Source: Zopfochytrium polystomum
Lineage: Eukaryota > Chytridiomycota > Chytridiomycetes > Chytridiales > Chytridiaceae
Assembly (NCBI GenBank): GCA_025765615.1
Contig: JAIVFJ010000192.1
Span: 1 to 64,000 of the forward strand
Direction: 5' to 3'
Length of the DNA: 64,000 nucleotides
Positions within the stretch are counted from its first letter, which is position 1, and each line of letters opens with the position of its first letter. The notes beneath the pieces are model-generated. The model made no database searches. It saw nothing but the letters and a program-made list of their open reading frames with translations, and was not told the origin of the DNA. The translations under genes and the position numbers were made by a program. Shown in pieces: positions 53,901-64,000 of this stretch.

Positions 53901-56237
53901 CACGAAAATGTTTTTCCTGGCATTGTGCGGAACTGGAGACAGTTCCTTCATGACTCCCGCTTGAAGGAATGGGGACCAGTCCAACCCACAGCTCAGGATT
54001 TCCAATATCTTTCCTCCTCGTTGCATTCCCCCGCTGTGTCCACTGATCCAGATGTGGCACATCCTGACGCTCTGTTTGACTCACAAGAAGACGATGTACC
54101 ACCTGCAGAATCACAGGGGGGAGATCTACAGCCGGGTATGCTATACGACGCTTCTGATTCTGAACCAGAGTCAATACCTGATGAACAGGAAATCCCTCCA
54201 TGGGAGCGCTCAACTTCCCCTGACATTCTAGCTTTGCCAGAGTCAACAGGGGAGGCAACAAATCCCCCAATCATACCACGAGAGCCATCAGGTTTACGTG
54301 ACTACCTGGCATTGAAGGCAAACCTTTGTAAACTACGAACAAAACCATCAATTGCCACAAGTCCTTCCACTTACAGTCGGAAAACACTCCGCGCTTTAAC
54401 TGCAAGAATCCGTAAACTACGAATAGCACGGGGACAATTTCGTGAACTCTACCAAACGCTCAAAGCGTACACTGTGCTTGAGCCGGAGGAAGTCACAGCA
54501 TATCCAACAGAAAGGATCCACCAGCGGGACTTACCGCCACTCCCTGCTTCGCATAAAGAGGCCATGCGATCTCCTTTTGCAAAGTATTGGAAGGCAGCAC
54601 AACTCTCAGAGATCAATTCGATCACATCAAAGCATGTCTGGGACTTAGTGGCTCGACCTAAAGGGCGTAAGATACTCAAGCCCAAATGGGTTTTTGCCGA
54701 CAAGTTTGACAGTGAAGGGTACCTTGAACGCTTCAAGGCCCGCCTTGTTGGTCGGGGTTACACTCAAATCTTTGGTCAGGACTACAATGAGACCTTCTCC
54801 CCTGTCGTCCGCAGCTCCTCCATAAGGGCAATCCTTGCTATCTCGTTGCTGTTTGACCTCATACTTGCAGGCCTTGATGTCGAAACCGCATACTTGAACG
54901 CCAAACTGGACATTGAAAACTTCATGGAACAACCAGAAGGCTTTGAGATACGTGGTGCAGACGGGATACTTCTTGTCTGTTTACTCAGGAAGAGTCTGTA
55001 CGGACTGCACCAGTCTGGTCGACAGTGGTACAAAACAATCCGCAACTTCCTAGTAGAAATTGGATTTACGCAATTGAAGACTGACCACTGTGTCTTTGTG
55101 CAAAGGCACCCTGATGGAAAGGTCAAGACCATCATCACTCTATATGTAGATGACATCCTCATCTTCAGTCACACTGAAGAAGAAATTGCCAAAATTCTTT
55201 CTCTGATCAAATCAAAGTTCAAAATCCGCGAGGACCTCAACCCAAAAGTTGCTGTTGGCATCCAAGCTGAGAAAATCAAAGATGGAATCTTTATTGGACA
55301 GAAAAACTACACACAGCATGTCTTGGAGGAAGCAAACTACTGGTGTGACGATGAAGGCTTACCTGTCAAAATCAAAGCAACTCCCATGTCCACGACATGG
55401 ATACACGATGTGGACTCTGGAAAACTTCCACAAAAAGAGTCAGAATACTTCCGAAGCACACTCATGCAACTGGCTTACCTTGCAAACTTGACGCGCCCTG
55501 ACATTGCGTATGCTGTGAATACACTTGCACAATACCAGTCTGCTCCAACCCATTCAGATTCCCTTGCGCTTGACAGATTGCTGCGATATGTCTGCGCTAC
55601 CTGGGATCATGGACTTTTCTACCAAAAGGGAGACTCCCAGATGACATGCATCACCAATGCAACGCTCCCAGAGGTAGAGAAAGCTGCAGGTATTTCTTAC
55701 CCAGAGTGGGATGAACCACATGGCTACGCTGATGCCAGCTATGCTGAAGAGGATGGACGCAAGTCGAGGTCAGGGCATGTGTTCATGCTTTGCGGGGGTG
55801 CTATTACATGGTACAGCAAGAAACAATCAGTTGTCGCTTTGTCCTCAACTGAGGCGGAATACTTCTCCCTTACTGAGGCCATCAAAGAGGCAATCTGGCT
55901 ACGAATGCTCTTCCAGGAGCTGGGTATGGATTTAAATAAGCCCACTACTGTTTTTGAAGACAATCGTTCAACCATAGCTATTGCTATGAATCCAATACAC
56001 CATGGTCGGGTCAAACACTTTGACGTGAGGTTGCATTTCATACGGGACCACTTGGAGAAAAAGGAGGTTCAACTCATTCATTGCCCAACGGACATGATGA
56101 TTGCTGACCTTCTCACCAAAGCTCTTCCTGCAGCTCAACATGCAAAGCTTGCATCACTGATGGGAATTTGCAGTCTCGCCGACCTCCAAGGTGTAAGCGT
56201 GGTGCCCACGCTCAAATCAGCACAACGCTTAGTCTAA
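50978..56237 (+). CDS. Copia-A gag-pol polyprotein, element 2 (near intact)
   Basis: The expected start is ATG 50978, as in element 1. One extra base near 51141 (AAGGTCAGGC versus AAGGTCGGC) shifts the Gag N-terminus, and the frame is then open without a stop to TAA 56235-56237, about 1750 residues in all. Domains by approximate residue: Gag 1-340, with a CDLHG...C Cys/His cluster near 300; aspartic protease ILDSGAS near 518; integrase zinc HKKFGH/CVTC near 690-730, with catalytic Asp near 753 (LHTDAV) and 815 (RCDRGE) and Glu near 854 (NGLVERQ); reverse transcriptase near 1200-1450 with LYVDDILIF near 1389; RNase H from near 1582 (YADASYAEEDGRKS) to SSTEAEYF and LTKALPAAQH. This is the Ty1/copia order PR-INT-RT-RH. 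A single-frame polyprotein implies Gag and Pol are made without frameshifting. Confidence 0.88.
51139..51147 (+). other. Single-base insertion in Gag of element 2
   Basis: Comparison with element 1 (near 43130) shows one extra A. It moves the frame of the 5' ~55 codons relative to the rest of gag-pol. Confidence 0.75.
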
Positions 56238-56401
56238 AGGCTCTCTCTGGCTTCTCCAGCTACACTTGTGGGTTCATGCAGGTTTTCACAAGTGTAGGGG
56301 GGTACATGGGTGGGTTCGAGTCCCACTGCTTGGCTGGCATTGTTGGACAGCCATGTACTACAGGAGAAACAGTTGCCCCCTCTCTTTCTATTGCGGGGGT
56401 G

Positions 56402-57521
56402 TGTTGAGATTCGACCCACGGGGTACACTACGCCCGTTACTGATGATCCCTTTGAGAACTCCATCCAATCACATTGGATGGGGTGTTTGAAGGGCTCAGT
56501 AGATTCAATACTTGAATGGGGCGCTCGGAAGGGCTAATCTGTTCTCAATAAAAAGAGATAGGCAAAGGCGGCTGTTGTTCTAGCTTTGTTCATCCTACCG
56601 GTAGGAACAATGCAATTAGAACATGCACAAAAACGCTCAAACTACGCACTCAGCACATGTAACACAGCACAGCAAGCATGCAGAAGCAGTGTACCACTGC
56701 CCAATGCTCCGGAATTCCGCTCCCTGATCCGGAATTCCAGCTTTCCTGCTGTGCTGTGCGATCTGAGCAATGCAACAGGCATTTAGGAATCAGGGATTGC
56801 ACCAATCACTGCATTTCTAAAAGTGAGATAAAAACTGAGCTCACCAGAGATTGCACCAATCATTGGATTTCTAAAAACAAGGAAAAAAGAGGCTTGTTTC
56901 CCAAACAAGCTTCCTGATTTGGAAACAACCAAACCAATTTACAAGCAACTGTTTCTCAAACAAGCTGTAAATTGGTTCCTGGTGGTACTCAGCCCTTGGT
57001 GGTGCTCAGCCCAGGATTGTACTGAGCCCTGGTTGGTACTCAGCCCTGGGTGATGCCCAGCCCTGGGTGGTACTCAGCCTTGGGTGGTGCTCAGCCCAGG
57101 CTGGTACTCAGCCCTGAGTGATGCCCAGCCCTGGGTGGTACTCAGCCCTGAATGGGTACTTAGCCCAGGCTGAAGATTGGTGCTCAGCCTGCTTTATCTC
57201 ATTTCTGTGGCCTGCTCTGTGCAGCCCACTGCTCCCTCTGTTTTCTGATGGCTCCAACCTGCAGGAGTATAAAAGCAGCAACCTCTCACAGAGATCAAAC
57301 AAGGGAAAAAAAACCCCCTCCTTGCTGCTTTGACAGAATCCAGTGCAAAACAAGCCAATCTCTCTTCCTCCATTTGCTCGCTCTACCATCTCTGCCCACT
57401 CACTCCTCTCTCCTCTCTCCATCCTCTCCCTTTTCCATCATCACTGCTCTCTCTCTCTCTCTCTCTCTCTCTTCATCCCCACACACACCAAGTCCCTCCA
57501 GTCCTGGGTGGGATTTCATCA
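56402..57521 (+). repeat. Copia-A element 2, 3' LTR
   Basis: 1120 bp. Two GGAATTCC palindromes (near 56710 and 56730) and a rearranged 17-bp array (about 56980-57170). It ends GGATTTCATCA at 57521, after which Copia-B sequence starts. Confidence 0.9.
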
Positions 57522-57877
57522 GATGGCCAGTCATACGTGTTTGTGATTCTTCTTTCTCCGGTGTATGGTTTCCTTAAGTTGACTATGGCTTAAGGTTTTC
57601 CTCCGTGCTGGCCTTTGCTCCTGCCCACAGCCTAGGGGGGAGTGTTAGTTTTGGGTCTTTTGGTGTAAGCAGTGTGCAGGAGCTTTGACCTGATACTGCT
57701 CTGCAAGGGTGACTTGCAGCATTTTGCAAGTGATGGTCCTTGTAACAGTTTTGTATAAAAGACAAACACAAGACTAACAGAAGCGAAGATCAACCTCCCA
57801 CCACCACCACCTTCAGTAGTGTACACCACAGCAGCCCAATCCATCAATCAGCCAACATAGCATAGCGAATTCTTTCA
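57522..57877 (+). mobile_element. Copia-B 3' end and LTR
   Basis: 57522-57642 matches 37110-37229 (3' leader and polypurine tract AGGGGGGAG), and 57643-57877 is a 235-bp LTR, TGTTAGTTTTGGG...GAATTCTTTCA. The element's coding part to the left has been replaced by Copia-A element 2. Confidence 0.8.
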
Positions 57878-59300
57878 GGAGGAGAGCAACCATGAGGTGC
57901 AGGAGGAACAGAGGAGGAAAGATTTTCAGCAAAGGTGTTGCGAATCATTGTAATGGCATCAGCAGCTGCAGGGCATTGCCAGACATGCTCTGTGGTTTCC
58001 AAAGCGTGGTAGCATCGACGACAGAGCCCATCAGGGTAGACTTGAGGGTGTTGTTGGTGTAGAAGTTTTGGGTGGGCAAAGTGTTGCTGAGGATTTGAAG
58101 TTGATACTTGCAACGAGCAGAGCCAGGGAGGGTGCCAAAGAGGAAGAGGGTTTAATTCCAGAGTGGAGAACAAGAAAGGTGGCTTCCCAATGAACTAGGT
58201 CAGGGTTGTGGGTGATGTGGGCAAAGGCTGAGGTGTTCAGAAGAGCAAAATGGTGAGAGAGACCTGTGAGGAGTCGCAGTTTTCATCGAAGTTGGCCTAA
58301 GACTGGGGTATTTGAGATGAAGGCGGTTGCTGGGAGGATCTGTTGTGAGAGGATTGGTAACGAGGTTGGGTCAGAAGTTGAGGGTAAAGATGATGCCAGC
58401 TTGTCTGCTTGTTCGTTGCCAGCGTCGCCGTTGTGTCCACAAACCCAGGAAACTTGTGGAGGGGGGCCAATCCAAGATTGTAGAGTGGCTGCAACGCATG
58501 CCCAAAGGGTTGGTGGGAAGTGGTGTGCAAAAGCGATGGAGGGAATCAGAGAGAGGTGTGTTGAGCTTGCTGTGTGGATGGGGACTGAAGGAGTTTGAGG
58601 GGAAGAGTTTCTCAAAGGTTGAATCACTCCAAGATTGTCAGGTCAAAAAGTGAGGGGCAGGGATAGCTTTGCCGTGATGTGAGGGCAGCAAGGAGAGCAG
58701 CAATTTCAGCTGTTGTGGAAGAGGCAGAGAGTGCAGGGAGGGCAAAAAAAAATTCAAAGTTAAGCTCAAGGCAACAACAGAGCCAGCCATGAAGCCGTCC
58801 TCGCGAAGGGAGCCATCGGTGTCAAAGGTCAAGGATGGGTGGGTATGAGCAAGGGCAGCAGGGAGGAGGGGCACGTCCATTGGTTGAAAGCAGGGTTTCG
58901 TGAGGGAGCGGATTGAAAGTGGAGTGGGGGGAGGTGAGGTGTGGGAAAGGTGTGGGTGTGAAAACAGTGGTTGGGGAAGGCCAGTAAACAAAGTAGATGG
59001 ACTGTGAGGGTCAAGTTGCAGTAGCAGTTGTGCGGCTGCTGATGGGGACTGTGTAGGTGGAGTGTGCAAGGGAGTTAGATTGTAGGGAGAGATGTGCTTG
59101 CTGCAGGGGTAAGAGAATGGGGGGGAGCCAATGGGACAGCCAAGGCATTGGACCAAGTGGAAATTGTGGGAGGAAGGGTGAAGGCGTTCATGGAGCCTGG
59201 AATAGTGATGAGAAAGGAGTTGGGGGGTTTGGGAGTGTGTGAGTCCAGTTAAAAATGCGGAAGAATTCCACTTGTGGTGGGGTCATCAGACAGAAAAAAC
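57878..59300 (-). pseudogene. LINE ORF2 C-terminus: RNase H and zinc knuckle, frameshifted
   Basis: Minus-strand pieces in three frames. Near 58830 TFDTDGSLREDG matches the first strand of RNase H1 with its catalytic Asp. Near 58450 VSWVCGHNGDAGNEQADKLAS matches the last catalytic region (GH...GNE.AD). Near 58030 LCRRCYHALETTEHVWQC is the C-x2-C...H-x4-C zinc cluster found after RNase H in fungal LINEs. The RT domain would lie further right but is not recognisable beyond about 59300. Full-length copies probably belong to a Tad1/I-type clade; this is inference. Confidence 0.7.
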
Positions 59301-59562
59301 TGCCACAGGCAAGGGGGGATGGTGAAGGGGATTCAAAGAAGATGGGTAAAAGGGATTGTAAAGAGGACCATCAGGAGAGCTGTGGTAAAAGACTGGAGAG
59401 CCAAAGGTGGCAGCAGCGAAAATAAAGGTCTTAATCATGTGGTACACTTCACGGAGTTTGTCAGGGAGAGGGCCGTCTTAGGAGGGACTGGTGAGGCGGA
59501 GGTCAAAAAGTTGTTCAAAAAAGAAGGCAGCCCCTCCCTGTGCACGACAGTGGCAGCTCAAA

Positions 59563-59637
59563 GCTCCTCCCTGTGCACCACAGTGGCAACTCAAAGCTCC
59601 TGCACATTGCTTACCCCAAAAGACCGAAAAGCTAACA
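59563..59637 (-). repeat. Truncated Copia-B LTR
   Basis: About 75 bp ending ...AAAGACCGAAAAGCTAACA, the reverse complement of a Copia-B LTR start. A second imperfect copy of the CAGTGGCAACTCAAAGCTCC stretch lies just left (59548-59563). It marks the right edge of the transposon island. Confidence 0.6.
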
Positions 59638-59697
59638 TGAACAAAGTATAGAGGTGGGAGACACAAGGAGGCACGCTATTTGACCCGAGTAACTTCG

Positions 59698-60057
59698 TCA
59701 AAGCACCGATGGCCTCAGACAAAAGACACGCGTGAGCGTGACGAGAACGGCATCGATGTCCTCGTCGGACTCTGAGTGCGGGACGTCCTTCCCTGCCCTT
59801 CCACCGTGACCAAGGGGCCGAGGCCGCGGTGCTGTTGATCCTTCAAGGGAGTCTTGCAAGCATCTGGTGGATGGCGTGGTCTCAACAGCTTTCCAGAGTT
59901 GTTTACGGCTGTGAAGTGGCAGCTTCAGCGGCTGCAAGTGTGTACACGACATCGGCTGGCTATAGCGTATCCAGACTGTCGACGACAAGCTGACAAAGCG
60001 GGTTATATTGGACGACGAAGAGTGATCTCGTCTACTATGTTGGCTTTCGTAAGGCAC
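59698..60057 (-). CDS. Hypothetical ORF at the right edge of the island
   Basis: A 119-codon open frame with a plausible acidic C-terminal part (HSESDEDIDAVLVTL) but no ATG at its apparent start and no recognised domain. It could be the last exon of a host gene whose remainder was displaced by the transposons. Weakly supported. Confidence 0.2.
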   Translation of the reverse strand: MPYESQHSRRDHSSSSNITRFVSLSSTVWIRYSQPMSCTHLQPLKLPLHSRKQLWKAVETTPSTRCLQDSLEGSTAPRPRPLGHGGRAGKDVPHSESDEDIDAVLVTLTRVFCLRPSVL

Positions 60058-60524
60058 CGATCGAACGCACTATTTTTTTGATTTAGCTTAGCAATCGCAA
60101 CGACAGATAGTAAATGGCCGCATTTGTAGACTGTACAGAACGGCACTCGTCCACTCCTGGTGAGAGTTTGGGTAACTGTTTCTAAAAACGTTCATGCTCC
60201 ATGCACTAAGCGAACCATACTTTGCCGGCTGCGAAGTACGCTATTGCCCCGACTACAACTCCTCCCTGGATGGAAAGTTAGACAGTGGGTGAGGATTGGT
60301 GGTGGCGGCGGCGGAAGAGGCTATGGTTTTATGACCGTAACTGCGAAGAACCGCATACTCCTCCGAGCAACTGCGTCTGCAAAGATTGGCGGTTGAAGCG
60401 ATTGGGATCCATTTGAATTTGGACGTGTTTTCCTTTTTGACTAAGAGAATACTGCATGACACAAAAAGGGAGATATTTTTCATTGGGCGATCGACGGATA
60501 CATTGGAAACTAAGAAGGGGGCAT

Positions 60525-60954
60525 CTAGCGCGTGAAATTGACCTGTGCCCTCGCCTTGTCCTCTTGCATCTGAGCCTCGGCCTTTTTACACATCGAGGAC
60601 GGTTAGCTCCAAAAGATGGAGGGAAGAGCGGCGAAAGATGGATAAAGATCCGAATACCTGATTCACATCAATCTGTGGAAGCTCTGTGTACTTAATGTAG
60701 CGGTCTCGGAAGTAGAACCAACTTGCAACGATGCCCAGGACACCGCCAGACTGTCAGGAGAGATTTGAATAAGAGGAAGGTACGAGGCAAGTGATCGCAA
60801 TGCAGCGAAGACTTCCGAGTAGGGAACGTACAGCAAACGCGATTGGGATGTTGAAGCGGTTATTGGGCGCAGTGGGCATGCTCGACAAATGGCGATTTGC
60901 CAGCGCCCTTCTTCGGATGGCATTGGTGTGGTTTTGAGTGGGAGCCTGCGCCAT
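60525..60954 (-). CDS. Small single-membrane-span protein, 3 exons, 90 aa
   Basis: Exons 60954-60832, 60750-60658 and 60581-60525. Introns 60831-60751 (GTACGT...CTCCTGACAG) and 60657-60582 (GTATTC...AAAAAG); all junctions are phase 0. ATG at 60954. The N-terminus is basic (AIRRRALANRHLSS) with few acidic residues, like a mitochondrial targeting region. Residues ~43-56 (GGVLGIVASWFYF) form one membrane span, and the tail is charged (EAQMQEDKARAQVNF). The size and layout fit small inner-membrane proteins of mitochondria (respiratory-chain subunits or assembly factors), but I do not recognise the family. Reading through the second intron would give an alternative 24-residue tail, so exon 3 is the less certain part. 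Confidence 0.55.
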
Positions 60955-61041
60955 AGTTATTGTGTTTGTTTAAAATTGAATATTTTGTTAATCCATGCCT
61001 AGGATTGTTCAATTGGAGAGCTTCAAGAATGACGCTGCTTA

Positions 61042-61398
61042 TATATTTTCCATTGTGAAGGGTGCAATGCAAGAGTGAAGGACTAGACACAGCAAATGAT
61101 CGGTACGGGCGAAGGAATACACCATTCTCCTGCGTCTCTTCAGCCCCTCTTTCCCTCCAGCTCGGCTTTCGTCTGCGTTTGGTGGTAGAGGTAGTTGTAA
61201 ATTGCAAGTCCTCTCTTGTGATGAGTTTGAACCCACATGCTTCAAAGCGTTGGGATTCATCCGAGTGTAGTAGTACATGCTTGCCATTCCAACGACAACG
61301 CCAGCCTGCTTGGGGTAGGTGGGGTTGAATTGGATGGTAGAGATCAATGCGGTAGGCCCACGGAACGAAGTTGGCGACTTGAGTGAGTGAGGTTGCAT
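61042..61398 (-). CDS. Small ORF with one membrane span, possibly related to its neighbour
   Basis: ATG 61398, 119 codons to TAA. The N-terminal half (SPTSFRGPTALISTIQFNP) leads into AGVVVGMASMYYYTRMNPN, a short membrane segment that resembles FNIPIAFA..GGVLGIVASWFYFRDR of the adjacent minus-strand gene. The second half is basic and less convincing, so an intron may begin within it. Unknown function. Confidence 0.35.
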
Positions 61399-62046
61399 TG
61401 CAACGTTCGCTCCGTCCGTGCCTTCCCGCGCCCGCGGTCACTCTCTTTGATCTTTCGCGACTCTCTTGTCACACCATCACCAGAACCTCTCATACGTCGC
61501 CCCTTTCGACCTCACCGCCATCATGGCCCACGGGTTCTTCGCGGCGTGGTGCAGCTGCGGGGCGGCATCGCCAACGTTAATCCTGGGATCGGGGGCCATT
61601 CCTCCTCTTTTTTTTTCTTTCTTTCTTTTTCGCTGCCTCTCTCCGCCGCAAGCACAAACATGACGGTCATGACAATCGTCTCCCGCCTCCGGAAGAAGTA
61701 TGTGTATGTATAATAATATGTTTAGTATGTTTCTTGCCTGCTGGGAGACTGTTTCATGTTGGGTGGAGGTTGAAGCCCTGGTCTGTATGTCTGGCTGTCT
61801 GTCTGTCTGTCCGTCTGTCGGTCTGTCTGCCTCCATCGCAAAACAAACAATTAGAAATGCGCTGCGCCTACGCGGAATCACACTTGTCAAAGCAAAATCA
61901 ACAAACGCGCCTCCATCCATCTTCAACGATCAATCGATCGAACGATCCATCGTCGTCATTTCATTATTATCGTCTTCAATAACCGACAACGACGCTAACC
62001 ACCGCGCCCCCTCCGACCACCGACATTGGCCACCCCCCCGAGAGCA
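61399..62046. other. Intergenic region between divergent genes
   Basis: T/C-rich stretches, a TCTG microsatellite (61795-61830) and a GATC-rich segment (61928-61955). It should hold the promoters of the minus-strand small gene(s) and NAD kinase 2. An ATG at 61660 followed by a good donor (GTATGT, 61699) could be a short first exon of the kinase, but the phase does not fit any acceptor I tried. Confidence 0.35.
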
Positions 62047-62080
62047 ATGACTGCGACGGCTTCTGCAGTAGCGAGTGCAG

Positions 62081-63973
62081 CGTCCGCCGCTACCCCCGGT
62101 CGACCACGACAAGGACCTGGAGATTGCTCAGCTGAGGGCGCTCGTCGCAAGGCAGGCCGCCTTGCTGGATGCCTTCCAGAAGAACCAGGACCAGCAGCCG
62201 CATCCGCAATCGCAACAGCAATCGCAACAGCAGCAGCAGCAGCATCTGGTGCAGGCATCGCCGCAAGGGGACGAGAAACTCTGCCTCGTCAATGGCAGTG
62301 CCCAATTGTCCAAACCCGCCAGCCCCCAACCCTCGCCCGGAACCATTCCTGCCGCTTCTTCGCTGCACTCTCCTCCCAAGTGGGGGCAACGAACACCATT
62401 ACCTACCCCCCATATACGCAATGGCTCAGTTGCTGTGAGACAGACTTCAGCGGAAGGGTCCAGCGCTCGCAGCGATAACGTAAGTCAGTCCGCGCCACTC
62501 TGCATGTGGTTCAACCGGCTCACCATTTCCTCGCTTCCTGTTCCCAGGAGCCGCCGCACGTAAATGCGCAACTTCTTGGTGTGACCTCGGTCCGCATGCG
62601 GGAGCTTTCCAAGAATTTGAGTGAGTTCAGGCGTGTTCTTTAGAGGTCCGCTTTCTGCAAGTACATCAACCCGATGACTGATCCATGGTGGGATCCCACA
62701 GGCAGAGCCCTGATCAAGTTGGAGCGACCCAGCTCAGTCATGATCGTCGCCAAGGTGCTGGATCCTGAAATCGTCAAGTTCACGCGCATCCTGGCATGCC
62801 ATCTCGTGGATTCGCCGCCTCGTGCTTGTTCGAAGACGGAGCTGACCGTGTGAGCACGCTTTTATTTCGCCACGTCAAACGCGCGCAAACAAAACACACC
62901 CTTTAAACCTTGCAAATGCAGCTACATTGACTCAAAGCTTCGAAACCACCCCAACTTCAACTTTCCGGAACTGACGGCTCGGTTCCCGCACTACCAAGAC
63001 AGAATGAGGTTTTGGTCCGTAGATTTCTGCGCAAACTCAGCCGAAGCTATCGACTTTATCGTAACATTAGGCGGAGATGGGACCGTCTTGTTTACTTCTT
63101 GGTTGTTTCAGGTGATCAGCTTGTGTGATTCGCATTTGCGCTGCCTTGTGACGCCTTTTCAACTGCCAGCGGACGCATGTACCGCCAATTGTGCCATTCC
63201 ACCTCGGTTCTCTCGGCTTTCTCACGAATTTCGATGTCTCAAACATCCGAAACGTGCTGGAGCGCGTACTCGGGTGCTCCAGTGATGGAGTTCGTGTTAA
63301 TATGCGAATGCGATTGTCATGCACGGTATGGCGTGCTTCATCTCGACCCAACAATCCCACGCCTGCGGCCATCAATTCTGCGGTGAACACATCCGTCGCT
63401 GACCTCCACGGTGCGACAGAAGGACTGCGAAAAGCATCCATTACCGGCAGCATGCCACAAATGTTTTTCATGCCTGCAGACGACGAGGAAGAGACGCTGT
63501 CTCAGGGGCCGCTTTCGAGTGCGTCTTTGCAGCACTCTCTTTCATTTGCGCCTTCAAGCTCTGGTTTACCCTCTTCCCCAACAACCTACCAAAATGTGTC
63601 CACGCTGCCCGTCTCCACTCCGCGCATCCCAAACACGTCAGCTCAGCAAGCTGCTGCTGGCGGCGAGGACTTGGTCAGGAGCCTTCTCGCGGATGTGGCG
63701 TCATCGTTGGTTTCGAACGCTTTTCCCAACGGTTATGCCGAACCGAAGCAAGCTTCCCTTCCACTGTCGACGATGCGGCAAACCACGGGAAGCAAGAGGC
63801 AGCACCGGCCAGTTCCCACTGGAACGTTTCAGATTTTGAACGACCTCGTGGTGGACCGAGGCCCAAGCGCTTTTATGAGTCAACTGGAGTTGTTTGCGGA
63901 CGAGAAACATTTGACAACCGTGCAAGCAGATGGCCTTGTCGTAGCCACGCCTACCGGTTCTACTGCATACTCG
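62081..63973 (+). CDS. ATP-NAD kinase (paralogue 2), 5' part, runs off the window
   Basis: Exons: 62081 (start unresolved)-62479, 62548-62620, 62702-62849, 62922-63111 and 63170-63973. All introns are GT-AG, 58-81 bp, and phases agree. The N-terminus has a coiled-coil stretch (LEIAQLRALVARQAALL) and a Gln-rich run. Then come MRELSKNL, ERPSSVMIVAKVLDPEIVKFTR, IDFIVTLGGDGTVLFTSWLFQ (catalytic GGDG), PPIVPFHLGSLGFLTNF, NMRMRLSCTVW, a ~150-residue Ser-rich insert, LNDLVVDRGPSAFMS and QADGLVVATPTGSTAYS. A donor GTAAAG follows TAYS at 63974, so a sixth exon probably lies beyond the window. No ATG lies in frame before 62081 because stops occur at 62048 and 62069; the first exon is missing from this model. 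The gene looks functional. Confidence 0.8.
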
Positions 63974-64000
63974 GTAAAGCATGCTCGACAGCATTGGTTT

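Larger units (their letters stand above)
49631..57521 (+). mobile_element. Copia-A element 2 (mismatched flanks, probable recombinant)
   Basis: 5' LTR 49631-50764, gag-pol 50978-56237, 3' LTR 56402-57521. It begins 14 bp after element 1. Flanks GCCTT (left) and GATGG (right) do not match. The right flank continues into Copia-B 3' sequence. The two LTRs (1134 and 1120 bp) differ visibly in their tandem arrays, unlike those of element 1. Exchange between two Copia-A insertions would explain both facts. Confidence 0.85.

Overview
The window is eukaryotic nuclear DNA. Protein genes carry short GT-AG introns (58-140 bp), and I see no bacterial operon features. The host genes (NAD kinase, an arrestin-like protein with SH3, a small GPI-anchored-type protein) and the transposon set (Helitron, Ty1/copia, Ty3/gypsy, RNase H-bearing LINE) suggest a fungus, perhaps an early-diverging (chytrid-like) one. 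That placement is inference; no marker gene fixes it.

Layout. (1) 1-14917 is a block of CT/CA microsatellites, ~440-bp satellite units and Helitron DNA. It resolves into a head-to-tail tandem array: the 3' part of one unit (to 1895), one autonomous-type Helitron (1896-10200) with a decayed zinc-knuckle/Rep/Pif1-type helicase gene, and two shorter units without that gene (10201-12658, 12659-14917). Each unit begins TCAATC and ends GGGCATCCCCTAG. (2) 14918-29.5 kb is GC-rich host DNA: a small secreted GPI-type protein (minus), a large Ser/Thr-rich single-pass membrane protein, a four-exon arrestin-like/SH3 protein of 1002 aa, and an NAD kinase gene with an apparent frameshift just before its GGDG motif. 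(3) 29.5-59.64 kb is an AT-richer retrotransposon island. It holds two solo LTRs with intact target duplications and dense heat-shock-element arrays, a Ty3/gypsy integrase remnant, several copies of a small-LTR copia family (here Copia-B, LTR ~235 bp), two near-complete copies of a large-LTR copia family (here Copia-A, LTR ~1.12-1.22 kb), a loose inverted Copia-A LTR, and LINE 3' fragments. (4) 59.65-64.0 kb returns to host DNA: a 90-aa three-exon single-membrane-span protein (minus), a possibly related ORF beside it, and the 5' part of a second NAD kinase that runs off the window.

Nesting can be read from target-site duplications: Copia-A element 1 sits in a LINE-like ORF (ATGTC duplication), a Copia-B solo LTR sits inside an older Copia-B LTR (GCTCC), and the HSE solo LTRs carry CCTAC and GCAAC. 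Copia-A element 2 and the inverted LTR lack matching duplications and look like recombination products. The two NAD kinase paralogues share an intron position and lie in the same orientation on either side of the island, consistent with a local duplication later split by transposons.

The two Copia-A copies differ in length mainly by isolated single-base insertions. Long-read assembly errors could therefore explain some of the frameshifts described here, including those in the Helitron gene and NAD kinase 1.
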